From assembly GCF_012952295.1 (NCBI RefSeq), contig NZ_JABBCH010000015.1, positions 29,068-93,067 on the forward strand: 64,000 nucleotides of DNA. The letters run 5' to 3'. This DNA is from Crystallibacter degradans. Its GTDB lineage: Bacteria > Actinomycetota > Actinomycetes > Actinomycetales > Micrococcaceae. The position numbers and the translations under genes were made by a program. The notes under the pieces are model-generated. The model did no database searches. It was given only the letters and a program-made list of their open reading frames with translations, and was not told where the DNA came from. Position 1 is the stretch's first letter, and every line of letters starts with the position of its first letter. Below, in pieces: positions 8,904 through 18,506 of the stretch.

Positions 8904-9746
8904 ATGAGCAGCTACGGCTGGGGACCACAGGATCTATCCGCTCCGAAGTCGCGTCAGCTTCGCAAGGTAGGGGCCGAACCCGGATTGGTACTGGAGGATG
9001 TCGAAAGCGGCTGGGTAGGCGCGGTGGTGCGTGTGGAAAAGTCCGGCGGGGTCCATCTGGTGTCGCTGGAGGACCGGCGCGGCAAGAAACGTTCTTTCCC
9101 CCTGGGCTTCGGCTTTCTGCTGGAAGGTGAACCCGTGGAGGTAGTTCCTGCCATGGCCGCTGCCGCCGTCGCACGTCCGCAGCGGACGGCCTCCGGATCC
9201 GTCAGAGTAGAAGGACTGCGCGCGCAGGTAGCGAAGGCCAGCCGGATCTGGGTCGAAGGCAAGCACGATGCCGAACTCGTCGAGAAGGTGTGGGGCCACG
9301 ATCTTCGGGTCGAAGGCATAGTTGTGGAGCCGCTTCACGGCGTCGATGACCTCGCTTCGGCAGTATCGGCGTTCAGCCCGGGGCCGCAGCGGAAGTTGGG
9401 CATTCTGGTAGACCATCTGCTGCCCGACACCAAGGAGTGGCGGATTGCGCAGGCCGCCATGGCAGTTCCGTCAGCGCGCAACAACGTGCTGATCGTCGGA
9501 CACCCGTATGTGGACGTGTGGCAGGCCATCAAACCGGCCGTCATCGGGCTGGAAAAATGGCCCGTGGTTCCCCGCGGAACCGATTGGAAAACCGGAATCC
9601 TTGCCGGCCTCGGGTGGCCCAACAAAACCCAGATCGACATCGCGCACGGGTGGAAGCGCTTGCTCGGCAGCGTCAATACCTATGCGGATCTTGAACCGTC
9701 CCTACTGGGACGTGTCGAAGAAGTCATCGATTTCCTCACGGCCTGA
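8904..9746 (+). CDS. DUF3097 domain-containing protein
   Basis: This is an actinobacterial protein of unknown function matching the DUF3097 family. Recognisable blocks are the N-terminal YGWGPQDLSAP, a basic-and-acidic middle (EDRRGKKRSFPLGFGFLLEG), and the conserved core IWVEGKHDAELVEKVWG, GIVVEPLHGVDDL and ILVDHLLPDTKEWRIA, whose GKHDAELVE resembles Toprim-type acidic motifs. The ATG at 8904 was preferred over ATG 8883 because GAAGGA lies nine bases before it; about 280 residues result. It is divergent from hrcA across a CIRCE element. No catalytic activity is established for the family. Confidence 0.85.
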   Translation: MSSYGWGPQDLSAPKSRQLRKVGAEPGLVLEDVESGWVGAVVRVEKSGGVHLVSLEDRRGKKRSFPLGFGFLLEGEPVEVVPAMAAAAVARPQRTASGSVRVEGLRAQVAKASRIWVEGKHDAELVEKVWGHDLRVEGIVVEPLHGVDDLASAVSAFSPGPQRKLGILVDHLLPDTKEWRIAQAAMAVPSARNNVLIVGHPYVDVWQAIKPAVIGLEKWPVVPRGTDWKTGILAGLGWPNKTQIDIAHGWKRLLGSVNTYADLEPSLLGRVEEVIDFLTA

Positions 9747-9882
9747 GGAATGCGCATGGCGACAACCCCATTCTGCGCCGGCAGATTGACCCCAGTCCGC
9801 TGTTTACCGGTCATTGCGGCTAATCTTAGTTTCGTAGGTAATAGCCATTAGAACGAAAACGAATTCTCCTGAGGTAGGTCCT

Positions 9883-10305
9883 GTGTCAGACAACCCCGCG
9901 CGCAAGAAGCAACCGGATCGTCAGCCGGCTCCCCGGACGCAGTATGAAAGCGCCTCTTCCTCAGCCCTGCCGCTAACGCCGTCCGAAGACCGTCAATGGG
10001 CCACTCTGGCTCATTTCGGCGGCATTCTGGGGTGCTTTCCTTCGCTGGTCATCTACCTGATCTTCAAGGACCGGGGCCCCTTCACGGCCCAGGAGTCGAA
10101 AGAAGCCCTGAACTTCACGCTCCCGCCAACGATCGTCGCTGTTATTGCCAACGTGCTGATTCTGGTGCCTGTGATCAGCGGCTTCTTTGCCGTCGTTGCA
10201 GCGGCAATCTGGGTTTTCCTCACCGTGTTCTCTGTGATGGCAGGCATCGCAGTCAACCGCGGCCGTCCCTACCGCTACTCATTGAATCTCCGCCTGCTCC
10301 ACTAA
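9883..10305 (+). CDS. DUF4870 domain-containing membrane protein
   Basis: This is a 140-residue integral membrane protein. After about 45 polar, proline- and serine-rich residues, the DUF4870 core begins with SEDRQWATLAHFGGILGCFPSLVIYLIFKDRGPF and continues through EALNFTLPPTIVAVIANVLILVPVI to the last helix, giving three to four membrane segments. The GTG start at 9883 is preceded by GAGGTAGG. The family is widespread and has no firm function. It is monocistronic and convergent with hemW. Confidence 0.88.
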   Translation: MSDNPARKKQPDRQPAPRTQYESASSSALPLTPSEDRQWATLAHFGGILGCFPSLVIYLIFKDRGPFTAQESKEALNFTLPPTIVAVIANVLILVPVISGFFAVVAAAIWVFLTVFSVMAGIAVNRGRPYRYSLNLRLLH

Positions 10306-10354
10306 GCCCGCAGGCGGAGGCGCGCCGAAGAGGGCTCATCCAGCGTGGTGCTTG

Positions 10355-11584
10355 TCAGTCTTCCAGGAGGCGGCGGACCACGGCGTCGGCAAGCAGCCTG
10401 CCCTGCAAAGTGAGCCGGACGGTGCCGTCGAAAGCCGCGGGTCCGTCCACCAGCCCGTCTGCGATCAGACCGGCTACCGCGTTCCGCCCCTGCGGGCCCA
10501 GTTCCTGTGTCCGCAGACCATCAATGATGCGGGTCTGGAGCATCACATGTTCCAGTTTGCGGGTCGCTGCGTCAAGCGTTTCCCGTCCCGCCGCCGGAGA
10601 GACCCCTGTTGACAGACGTTGGCCGTACGCGGCCGGATGCTTCACGTTCCACCAGCGGACACCGCCCATGTGGGAGTGGGCCCCGGGGCCGGCACCCCAC
10701 CAGTCATCACCACGCCAGTAAGAGAGATTGTGCCGGCAACGGTCGGCTTCAGTGCGGGCCCAGTTGCTGACCTCGTACCAGCCAAAGCCGGCGGCAGCCA
10801 ACCGCGCCTCGGCGAGTTCATATTTGGTGGCGTGGTCATCGTCGTCAATTCCCGGTACTTCGCCGCGGCGGATCTGGGCGGCGAGCTTGGTGCCCTCCTC
10901 CACGATCAGCGCATAGGCCGAAATATGATCCGGCTGGCAGTCGATCGCGGCATCCAGACTGGTCTCCCAATCGGCAACCGACTCCCCCGGCGTGCCGTAG
11001 ATCAGGTCCAGGCTGACATGCAGCCCGGCCTCGCGTGCCCAGCGCACCGCCTGCGGAACGCGTTCCGGATCATGCGTGCGGTCAAGCACCTTGAGCACGT
11101 GGGGTACTGCGGACTGCATCCCGAAGGAAACACGGGTGAACCCGGCCGCCGCCAGCGTCTGCAGCGATTCGGGCGTGACGGAGTCCGGATTGGCCTCCGT
11201 GGTGACCTCGGCCGCCGGTGCCAGACCCCATAGTTCGGTGGCACGGCCCAAAATGGCCGCCAGATCCGATGCCGGCAGCAAAGTGGGAGTACCGCCGCCG
11301 AAAAAGACCGTCGACAGCGGGCGCCGGGGCAGCCCGGATGCGGGCAGCACCTTGGCCGCGAGGTCGAGTTCGGCGTTGAGGGTGCCGGCGTATTCGTCCT
11401 GCGAGGCGCCTGAACCGAGCTCCTTGGCAGTGTAGGTATTGAAGTCGCAGTAGCCGCAACGCACCGAGCAGAACGGAATGTGGACATAGAGACAGAAGTC
11501 CCTGTCCTGTGCGCCGGCAGCGGCCTGCGGCGGCAGCAAGCCATCGGCCGGTGCCGGGTCTCCCAGCGGCAGGACGCTAGGCAC
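10355..11584 (-). CDS. hemW: Radical SAM protein HemW (heme chaperone, coproporphyrinogen oxidase-like)
   Basis: This is a 409-residue radical SAM enzyme of the HemN/HemW group. The iron-sulfur motif is CSVRCGYC (C39, C43, C46) inside YVHIPFCSVRCGYCDFNTY, followed by the SAM-binding VFFGGGTPTLL. HemW proteins bind heme and are proposed to insert it into apoproteins; they lack the extra N-terminal cysteine context of true HemN, as here. The GTG start at 11584 lies 41 bp after lepA, and lepA-hemW adjacency (often followed by hrcA-dnaJ) is common in Gram-positive bacteria. Confidence 0.93.
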   Translation of the reverse strand: MPSVLPLGDPAPADGLLPPQAAAGAQDRDFCLYVHIPFCSVRCGYCDFNTYTAKELGSGASQDEYAGTLNAELDLAAKVLPASGLPRRPLSTVFFGGGTPTLLPASDLAAILGRATELWGLAPAAEVTTEANPDSVTPESLQTLAAAGFTRVSFGMQSAVPHVLKVLDRTHDPERVPQAVRWAREAGLHVSLDLIYGTPGESVADWETSLDAAIDCQPDHISAYALIVEEGTKLAAQIRRGEVPGIDDDDHATKYELAEARLAAAGFGWYEVSNWARTEADRCRHNLSYWRGDDWWGAGPGAHSHMGGVRWWNVKHPAAYGQRLSTGVSPAAGRETLDAATRKLEHVMLQTRIIDGLRTQELGPQGRNAVAGLIADGLVDGPAAFDGTVRLTLQGRLLADAVVRRLLED

Positions 11585-11625
11585 AGGCGACCGCCGCCGT
11601 CGTCGTTGTCTTCATCACTACGGTT

Positions 11626-13479
11626 TTATTTCTTGCTCTTGTCTTTCGATTCATCGGACGACAGCGCTGCGATGAAGGCTTCCTGTGGAACTTCCACCCG
11701 GCCGACCATCTTCATGCGCTTCTTGCCTTCCTTCTGCTTCTCCAGTAGTTTGCGCTTACGGCTGATGTCGCCGCCGTAGCACTTGGCCAGCACGTCCTTG
11801 CGGATGGCGCGGATATTTTCGCGGGCGATGATGCGCGAGCCGATTGCTGCCTGGATGGGCACCTCGAACTGCTGGCGGGGGATGAGCTCGCGCAGTTTGC
11901 CGGTCATCATCACCCCGTAGCTGTAGGCCTTGTCCTTGTGGGTGATGGCGCTGAACGCGTCCACCTGTTCACCCTGCAGCAGGATGTCCACCTTCACCAG
12001 ATCGGCCACCTGTTCACCGTCCGCCTTCCAGTCGAGGGAGGCGTAGCCGCGGGTCTTGGACTTGAGCAGGTCGAAGAAGTCGAAAACGATTTCGGCCAAC
12101 GGCAGCCGGTAGCGAAGCTCCACCCGGTCTTCCGACAGGTAGTCCATGCCCTTCATATCGCCGCGGCGGCCCTGGCAGAGCTCCATGATGGCGCCCACAA
12201 ACTCGTTCGGGGCCAGAATGGTGGCCGAAACCATCGGCTCCCGGACCTCGGAGACTTTTCCGTCCGGATATTCGCTCGGGTTGGTGACCGTGACGACCTT
12301 CTTGTCTTCGAGGGTCACCTCATAGACGACGTTGGGCGCGGTGGAGATCAGGTCCAGGTTAAAGTCGCGCTCCAAGCGTTCACGCGTGATTTCCAAGTGG
12401 AGCAGGCCGAGGAAGCCCACGCGGAAGCCGAAGCCGAGAGCGGCCGAGGTTTCCGGTTCGTAAACCAGGGCGGCGTCGTTGAGCTTGAGCTTGTCCAGGG
12501 CGTCGCGAAGTACCGGATAGTCGGCTCCGTCGATCGGGTAGAGACCGGAGAAGACCATCGGTTTGGGGTCCGCATAGCCGCCGAGGGATTCCGGGGCAGG
12601 GTTGTTCAAGGTGGTGACCGTGTCGCCGACCTTGGACTGCCGCACGTCCTTCACGCCGGTGATCAGGTAGCCGACCTCGCCAACGCCCAGGCCCTTGGAG
12701 GGCACCGGTTCCGGAGAGCTGACACCGATTTCCAGCAGTTCGTGGCTGGCTCTGGTGGACATCATCTGGATACGTTCGCGGGGCTTGAGTTCCCCGTCGA
12801 CCACGCGGACGTAGGTCACCACACCGCGGTAGGTGTCATAGACCGAGTCGAAGATCATGGCACGGGCCGGGGCATCGGCATTACCGACGGGGGCGGGCAG
12901 GTCGCGGACAATTTTGTCCAGCAGGTCCTCAACGCCCATACCGGTTTTACCGGAGACCTTCAGCACATCCTCGGGATCGCCGCCGATGAGGTTGGCAAGC
13001 TCCGCAGCATACTTCTCCGGCTGTGCCGCCGGCAGGTCGATCTTGTTCAGCACCGGGATGATGGTCAGGTCATTCTCCATCGCCAGGTACAGGTTCGCCA
13101 GCGTCTGGGCTTCGATGCCCTGCGCCGCGTCGACGAGCAGAACAGCGCCTTCGCAGGCAGCTAGAGACCGGGACACCTCATAGGTGAAGTCCACGTGCCC
13201 CGGTGTGTCGATCATGTTCAGCGCATAGGTCCTGCCATCGAGCTCCCACGGCAGACGGACAGCCTGGGACTTGATGGTGATGCCGCGTTCGCGCTCGATG
13301 TCCATCCGGTCCAGATACTGGGCCTTCATGTCCCGCTGCTCAACTACGCCGGTTAACTGCAGCATCCGGTCCGCCAGGGTGGACTTCCCGTGGTCGATAT
13401 GGGCGATGATGCAGAAGTTCCTGATGATCGCCGGATCTGTGGCGGCAGGCACCGGTGCGGTGCGGGCCATGGGTGACAC
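11626..13479 (-). CDS. lepA: Elongation factor 4 (LepA)
   Basis: LepA is a ribosome-bound translational GTPase implicated in back-translocation and in 30S biogenesis. The 617-residue product has G1 AHIDHGKS (about 26-33), DTPGHVDF (G3) and NKIDLPAA (G4), EF-G-like domains, and the LepA-specific C-terminus ending in [16 protein letters not shown] plus a short basic tail. The start could be at 13479 or three codons in (MARTAP). It is transcribed with hemW. Confidence 0.98.
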   Translation of the reverse strand: MSPMARTAPVPAATDPAIIRNFCIIAHIDHGKSTLADRMLQLTGVVEQRDMKAQYLDRMDIERERGITIKSQAVRLPWELDGRTYALNMIDTPGHVDFTYEVSRSLAACEGAVLLVDAAQGIEAQTLANLYLAMENDLTIIPVLNKIDLPAAQPEKYAAELANLIGGDPEDVLKVSGKTGMGVEDLLDKIVRDLPAPVGNADAPARAMIFDSVYDTYRGVVTYVRVVDGELKPRERIQMMSTRASHELLEIGVSSPEPVPSKGLGVGEVGYLITGVKDVRQSKVGDTVTTLNNPAPESLGGYADPKPMVFSGLYPIDGADYPVLRDALDKLKLNDAALVYEPETSAALGFGFRVGFLGLLHLEITRERLERDFNLDLISTAPNVVYEVTLEDKKVVTVTNPSEYPDGKVSEVREPMVSATILAPNEFVGAIMELCQGRRGDMKGMDYLSEDRVELRYRLPLAEIVFDFFDLLKSKTRGYASLDWKADGEQVADLVKVDILLQGEQVDAFSAITHKDKAYSYGVMMTGKLRELIPRQQFEVPIQAAIGSRIIARENIRAIRKDVLAKCYGGDISRKRKLLEKQKEGKKRMKMVGRVEVPQEAFIAALSSDESKDKSKK

Positions 13480-13594
13480 AGCGGTTTCCTAACTCTCTAA
13501 CGGGGCTTCGATGATGGCTCTTCGATAGATACCAAGTTAACAGTCTCCCATGAGATGACCGCTGTTTCTTCCCGGCAGGTACGGATTCGACGGG

Positions 13595-13600
13595 TAGTTT
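13595..13600 (+). promoter_or_regulatory. Candidate -10 box for a leaderless PemK-like gene
   Basis: TAGTTT fits the actinobacterial TANNNT -10 pattern and ends six bases before the ATG at 13607, so transcription would begin at the start codon. No Shine-Dalgarno is visible upstream of that ATG, which agrees with a leaderless transcript. The -35 region shows no clear consensus. Confidence 0.4.
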
Positions 13601-13606
13601 TGGTGC

Positions 13607-14173
13607 ATGGCTTTCAACGTGAACACTCTTGGCCGGCTGCTCCGCGGTGCCGCAAAAGTCCTCCGGGCGGTCAACCGCTCTTCAACGTCCAGGCCCCCGG
13701 GTGCAGGCCGAGGGCGGCCGCCTGTCAGCCGGCCGGGCCCCGCAACGGAACACGGCCAGGGGCAACTGAGCGCGACGTACCCCGGCGACTTCCGCGGCCG
13801 GGCTTCCGTGGCCTACTCCCCCAGCCCGGACGGCCAACCGGATCCGGGGGAAATTGTCTGGACCTGGGTTCCATACGAGGAGGACCACAGCAAGGGCAAG
13901 GACCGCCCTGTGCTGCTGATAGGCCATAACGGTCCATGGCTGCTGGCATTAATGATGACCAGCAGGGACCGGAACAACGGTTCAAACAGCCACGAGGACT
14001 ACGTAGACATAGGGCAGGGATCCTGGGACCCGCGCGGACGGCCCAGCGAGGTAAAACTCGACCGTGTACTGCAGTTGGATCCGCGGGATATCCGGCGCGA
14101 GGGAGCAGTCCTGGGCGAACGTGAGTTTTCCCAGGTGGCGGCAGCACTGAGACAGACGCGCGGCTGGAATTAG
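13607..14173 (+). CDS. PemK/MazF-like toxin-family protein, apparently without antitoxin
   Basis: This 188-residue protein has a PemK/MazF-type endoribonuclease fold in its C-terminal two thirds: DPGEIVWTWVPYEEDHSKGKDRPVLLIG, then LALMMTSRDRN, VDIGQGSWDPRGRPSEVKLDRVLQL and the ending AVLGEREFSQVAAALR. An N-terminal extension of about 75 basic, low-complexity residues is not part of the toxin domain. No antitoxin gene is adjacent: lepA is divergent upstream and rpsT follows. Such solitary PemK-like genes recur beside lepA or rpsT in related actinobacteria. RNase activity is possible but not shown. Confidence 0.82.
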   Translation: MAFNVNTLGRLLRGAAKVLRAVNRSSTSRPPGAGRGRPPVSRPGPATEHGQGQLSATYPGDFRGRASVAYSPSPDGQPDPGEIVWTWVPYEEDHSKGKDRPVLLIGHNGPWLLALMMTSRDRNNGSNSHEDYVDIGQGSWDPRGRPSEVKLDRVLQLDPRDIRREGAVLGEREFSQVAAALRQTRGWN

Positions 14174-14359
14174 GCTTCGGCGCGCCGCCTCGGCGGCGGA
14201 CGCAGCCCCGGAAGCTTTTCTGCTAACATTTATAGCTGTGTGTCCGCGCAGGTCGACGGGCACCTCAGGCCGGCTGCCATTACGGTATCCCCACGCCGCT
14301 CAGTCAATGGCCGGTCTGACTGCCCTCACCGACCAGTCCGCAACAAAGAGAGTTTATAC

Positions 14360-14620
14360 GTGGCTAATATCAAGTCCCAGAAGAAGCGCATCCTAACCAA
14401 CGAGAAGGCCCGCCAGCGCAACATCGCTGTTCGGTCCGAGCTGAGGACTGCTATCCGCGCAGTCGGCAGCGCCGTTGAGTCCTCCGATAAGGACGGTGCA
14501 ACCGCTGCTCTGGCTACGGCCAGCCGCAAGCTGGACAAGGCTGTCAGCAAGGGCGTTATTCACAAGAACAACGCTGCTAACCGCAAGTCCGCTATCTCCA
14601 AGAAGGTCAACGCCCTCTAG
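14360..14620 (+). CDS. rpsT: 30S ribosomal protein S20
   Basis: S20 is a small basic protein binding 16S rRNA in the body of the 30S subunit. The 86-residue product ([19 protein letters not shown] at the N-terminus; [19 protein letters not shown] at the end) matches the family over its full length. The GTG start at 14360 follows a purine-rich AAAGAGAG. The leader from the PemK-like gene is about 190 bases, and a strong palindromic terminator follows 28 bases after the stop. Confidence 0.98.
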   Translation: MANIKSQKKRILTNEKARQRNIAVRSELRTAIRAVGSAVESSDKDGATAALATASRKLDKAVSKGVIHKNNAANRKSAISKKVNAL

Positions 14621-14648
14621 GAAGCAGCTTCACCGGCGTTTACCGCCG

Positions 14649-14692
14649 ATGCAATGAAGGCCCCCGCCGATCGGCGGGGGCCTTCATTGCAT
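14649..14692. terminator. Bidirectional terminator between rpsT and holA
   Basis: This is a perfect 44-bp palindrome whose arms run ATGCAATGAAGG then CCCCCGCCGA and their complement. It lies between the convergent genes rpsT (plus) and holA (minus). The GC-rich core flanked by AT-rich outer arms lets the T-rich part of the stem serve as the U tract in both directions. Confidence 0.85.
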
Positions 14693-14705
14693 TAAGAGTA
14701 GGCAG

Positions 14706-15713
14706 CTAGTGGCCAACGCTCGCTGCGATAACCGTGACGGCACGCTCTACGGCGTATTCGGGATCCCGGGCTGCGCCCTTTACCTGGGCATCGGTTTCGG
14801 CAAGCATCTGTATGCAGGCAGCCAGCGCAGCCGAGTCCCAGTTCCTCGCGTCCTTACGTGCTTGGTCGAATTGCCACGGGGCCAGGCCAGCGTCTTTAGC
14901 ACTGACTGATGCTCCCTTTACCTTGGCGATCTGCCGAAGTTTCATGGCCAGGACAGCGACTATCGGCACCGGATCCACGCCTGTGGCCAATGCATGCCGG
15001 AGCGTGGACAAAGCGACCGCTCCCCTGCCGGAGACGGCAGCGTCAGCCACTTTGAAGCCGGTGGCTTCCACGCGGCCGCCGTAGTATTTCTCGACCGTCT
15101 CTTCCGTGACCGTTCCCTGAACGTCCGAGATCAGCTGGGCGCACGCCGCTGCTAGGTCCGGGAGGGATGCGCCGACGGCAGCGACCAGTGCTTGACCGGC
15201 CGCCGGATCAAGTCCGCGCCGGGCAGCTTTGAACTCCCGCCGGACAAAGTCCAGTTTGTCCGAGTCCTTCTTCATCGCCTGGCAGTCGACCACCGGTGCC
15301 CCGCTGGCCTTGATAGCGTCCAGCAATTTCTTGCCCCGGACCCCGCCCGAATGGTGCAGCACCAGGGTGACGTCCTCCGCCGGGGCCTGCAGATATGCCA
15401 ATGCGTCGCCCAAGAACTCATCGTTCATCTGCGCCACACCGTCCACTTCAACCAACTTTGATTCGCCGAAGAGGCTGGGGCTGGCAATCATGGTCAGTTG
15501 GCCGTACGAGTAGGATGCAGCCTCCAGCGTAGTGAGCTCGACGTCCGGATGAACTCCCCGGGTCATCGACCGGATACGGTCTCTGGCCCGGTGTGCCAGA
15601 TATTCTTCGGGCCCGCTGATGAGCACGACCGGAGCCGGTTCAACGTCGCGCCAGGAAACAGTTCGGCCGGCAGTCTTGCTGCCTGCGGCCGGACGGGCCG
15701 GGGGTGGATTCAC
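14706..15713 (-). CDS. holA: DNA polymerase III delta subunit
   Basis: This is the clamp-loader delta subunit, which opens the beta sliding clamp. The 335-residue product shows the N-terminal VVLISGPEEYLAHRARDRI, which resembles the family's nucleotide-binding fold but lacks a Walker A motif, as expected for delta. It continues with the conserved SLFGESKLVEVDG and ends in the helical collar domain. It follows comEA-comEC, and the comEA-comEC-holA order is common in actinobacteria. The rpsT gene lies convergently just beyond, also a conserved neighbour. Confidence 0.94.
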   Translation of the reverse strand: MNPPPARPAAGSKTAGRTVSWRDVEPAPVVLISGPEEYLAHRARDRIRSMTRGVHPDVELTTLEAASYSYGQLTMIASPSLFGESKLVEVDGVAQMNDEFLGDALAYLQAPAEDVTLVLHHSGGVRGKKLLDAIKASGAPVVDCQAMKKDSDKLDFVRREFKAARRGLDPAAGQALVAAVGASLPDLAAACAQLISDVQGTVTEETVEKYYGGRVEATGFKVADAAVSGRGAVALSTLRHALATGVDPVPIVAVLAMKLRQIAKVKGASVSAKDAGLAPWQFDQARKDARNWDSAALAACIQMLAETDAQVKGAARDPEYAVERAVTVIAASVGH

Positions 15714-15782
15714 AGGTCAGGTCCTCCTAGTATCAGAGTCAACATTGTCACGGGCAGCCGATTTTCCCAAGCCGGAAACCGC

Positions 15783-18506
15783 TCATTCCGCCGGACGCAC
15801 GGCCAGGCTGCCGTCTGCGAGATCGACGACGATGGTACCGATTTGATCCGTCCGGAAAACCGGTATCCGGAGCCGCTCCAAGGCCGAGAGGATCGCGGGC
15901 GCAGGATGGCCGTAGTCATTGTCACGGCCAACAGAAATAACCGCCGTTCTCGGCTGCACCCGGTCCAGGATCGCGGTCCCACCGTTACGGGCGCCGTGAT
16001 GGCTGATCTTAAGGACGTCCACGCTGCCCGGTTCAAGAGCCAAGCCCCGGAGCAGATCTGCCGCGGCCTCCTCTTCCAGGTCGCCGGTCAGCAGTATGCG
16101 CAGAGCCCCGCCGTCGGCGCCAGGGACTGTGACCAGCATGACGATGCTTGAATCGTTCTCCGAAGCGCCGGTCCGTGCCGCCGTCGGCCAGAGTATTTCC
16201 CACGAAGCGCTGCCCGTCCGGCCCGAATATCCCGCCTTGCCGAGTTCAGGGTCCAATCCGTGTTCGGCCAGCGTGCCGTCGACCAGGTCGGGCAGCTCCT
16301 TCTTCGAACTTCCAACGAGCACCCGCGCCACCCTACGTCCGTCCAGCACGCCGTCCAGGCCACCGTAATGGTCCAGGTGCATGTGCGTGAGGACCAAAAG
16401 CCCGATGCTCTCCACTCCGAGCGAATCCAGGCAGGAATCCATAGCGCCGGGTTCAGGCCCGGCATCAATAACCATGGCCTGGCCCGTACCTGTGCGGATC
16501 ACCAGCCCGTCGCCTTGACCGACGTCGCAGACCACGGCATCCCAGCGTTCGGGCAGCGCGGGAACACCCCTGTTTGAGAACAGCCAGCCCAGCAGCGCAC
16601 CGGCGACGACAGCCGCACAAAACGCAGCCCCCACCCGCTGCTTCCCGGTCCACCGCGCTCCGGCGCGCCGTGTGGTCCCCCTCCCGCGTTGGGCTTCCTG
16701 ATCCGCGCCCAGGGAGGTCCCCTGGTCTGCGGACGCAGGCAGTTCAGGCGTGTACCGCCGGCCGGAGCCACGGCCACGGCAGGACGTCTGCTCGACCCTG
16801 AACCACAAAGAGGAAAAGCCGTCCCGTCCCTGCGCAGCCAGCCACAGAAGGGCGAGAAGGACGACGGCGGCAGCGGCCGCCAAGACCGCGCCGGCCGGTC
16901 CGCCAAGCCACGGAAGAGTGGCCAGTGGAAGTCCGGAGAAGGTCCGGGCGATCTGCGCGACCCAGAGGGTGAGAAAGCCTGTAGTGTGGACGAGCCAACC
17001 GCCGGGTAGTGGCGCCCATGGGAGCAGCGCCAGGGAGACCATGCCGCCGATGGTGACGAAGGGAACCACCGGCGCCGCCAGGATGTTGGCCGGTATCGAG
17101 AACATGGCCAACTCCGGTTGGAGCTGGACGAGGACGGGCGTGCAGAACAGCTGGGCAGCCAGCGGAATCGCCATGGCGTCAGCGAGTAGCTTCGGCATGA
17201 AGTGTTGCAGCCATCGCGAGCACGTGCTGCCGAGCAGCACCAGCCCCAAGGTAGCCAGCACCGAGAGAATGAAACTGTATTCACTGGCCAGCCATGGATT
17301 GGCCAGAAGGAGGATGAGCACGGCCAGCGCGAGGAAGGACAGCGAAGCTCGCCGCCGGCCGGAGACCAGTGCTGCCACGCCGATCGCTCCCATGACCGCG
17401 GCACGCAGGACGCTCGGCTCCGGCCGCACCAACAGCACAAATCCGGCCAGCGCGACAATGCCCAGCACCGAACTCAGCCACCGGGGCGCTCGGCAGGCTG
17501 TCGCCAACAGGTAAACAAATCCGAGCAAGTAACTGCAGTTCGCTCCGCTGACCGCCATAAGATGCGTCAGGCCGGTACGGCGCATGGCTTCTTCCAAATC
17601 GTCTGTCTGCTGTTCCCTGTCGCCAAACACCATTCCTGGCAGCAGTCCGCGCGCATCCGGCGGCAGGCTCCCGGTGTGTTCGACGAATAAGCTCCGGAGC
17701 GCGTTGACCGCCTCAGCAGCCGGCGGAGTCGATGTCACATCGGGCGCCGTTGAGGCACTCAGCATGGCAGCTTCCGACGATCCCGGTTCCATCGGTGCCA
17801 GGGTTCCGGCGGCGTGCAACCGATCCCCGTAGCGGACTGTCTGCCATGTCTGGTTACCGATGACAAGCACCGGGGTTGCGGCCTCGAACTTCCGTCCCGC
17901 GTGCGATGCCTCGGTGATTTCGGCGGTGACGAGATACCGTGGACCGGAGCCGAACGTCGACGGCGTCTTTGAGCGAGAGGCATCCGAGAGCGCCGTGAGT
18001 TCGGCGGTGACGTACGCTCCGGATTCTATGGCGGGCCCGATCGGCCCGCTGAGCCGTTCCGTGTGTTTGACGCCGATGACCAGTGCCAGCAGTCCGACAG
18101 TGCACACCAGTAGGATCACTGTGCCGGTCACCGCGGGAATAGACTTCCGCCGGCGTCGTCGCAGTCGGGCCAGCAAGAACGCTGTTACCGCGCCACCACA
18201 CAGGGCTGCGCCGGTCAACCCCACGCCGGGCGGTAGTCGGAGCAGAACGAGCGCCACCAGCCAGCAGGTTGTCGCCGCGGCGGCTAACCTCAGATCCAGC
18301 CGGACCGCTCCGGGACCGCTGTCTCCAGCTCCCGGCCGCAGCGGTTTGGCCGCGGCTGCATCACTTGTAGGTTTTTCCCGGAACAGCCACGCCTTCGAGC
18401 TTCGCTTTGCGACGGCGCTCGGGTCGCTGGTGGTGTCCTTGACCGTTTCGCCGGCCATTTCGCGTGCAGCCCGCGCATAGTGCTGCCAGGGCGGCGCCGG
18501 GCTCAC
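15783..18506 (-). CDS. comEC: ComEC/Rec2 family DNA internalization channel protein
   Basis: This 907-residue polytopic protein is predicted to conduct single-stranded DNA across the membrane in transformation. After an N-terminal hydrophobic region comes the Competence domain (LLPGMVFGDREQQTDDLEEAMRRTGLTHLMAVSG, about 290-540) with many membrane helices, and then a C-terminal metallo-beta-lactamase domain with VCDVGQGDGLVIRTG and LTHMHLDHYGG (HxHxDH metal motif). Its start overlaps the comEA stop (ATGA). Actinobacteria with comEA/comEC are often not known to be competent, so uptake activity is inferred only from the family. Confidence 0.93.
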   Translation of the reverse strand: MSPAPPWQHYARAAREMAGETVKDTTSDPSAVAKRSSKAWLFREKPTSDAAAAKPLRPGAGDSGPGAVRLDLRLAAAATTCWLVALVLLRLPPGVGLTGAALCGGAVTAFLLARLRRRRRKSIPAVTGTVILLVCTVGLLALVIGVKHTERLSGPIGPAIESGAYVTAELTALSDASRSKTPSTFGSGPRYLVTAEITEASHAGRKFEAATPVLVIGNQTWQTVRYGDRLHAAGTLAPMEPGSSEAAMLSASTAPDVTSTPPAAEAVNALRSLFVEHTGSLPPDARGLLPGMVFGDREQQTDDLEEAMRRTGLTHLMAVSGANCSYLLGFVYLLATACRAPRWLSSVLGIVALAGFVLLVRPEPSVLRAAVMGAIGVAALVSGRRRASLSFLALAVLILLLANPWLASEYSFILSVLATLGLVLLGSTCSRWLQHFMPKLLADAMAIPLAAQLFCTPVLVQLQPELAMFSIPANILAAPVVPFVTIGGMVSLALLPWAPLPGGWLVHTTGFLTLWVAQIARTFSGLPLATLPWLGGPAGAVLAAAAAVVLLALLWLAAQGRDGFSSLWFRVEQTSCRGRGSGRRYTPELPASADQGTSLGADQEAQRGRGTTRRAGARWTGKQRVGAAFCAAVVAGALLGWLFSNRGVPALPERWDAVVCDVGQGDGLVIRTGTGQAMVIDAGPEPGAMDSCLDSLGVESIGLLVLTHMHLDHYGGLDGVLDGRRVARVLVGSSKKELPDLVDGTLAEHGLDPELGKAGYSGRTGSASWEILWPTAARTGASENDSSIVMLVTVPGADGGALRILLTGDLEEEAAADLLRGLALEPGSVDVLKISHHGARNGGTAILDRVQPRTAVISVGRDNDYGHPAPAILSALERLRIPVFRTDQIGTIVVDLADGSLAVRPAE

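Noticed and set aside
14174..14359. S20 autoregulatory leader upstream of rpsT
   Set aside because: The leader is about 190 bases and contains a GCCGCC-TC-GGCGGC stem near its start, but no structure resembling a known S20 target could be recognised by eye.
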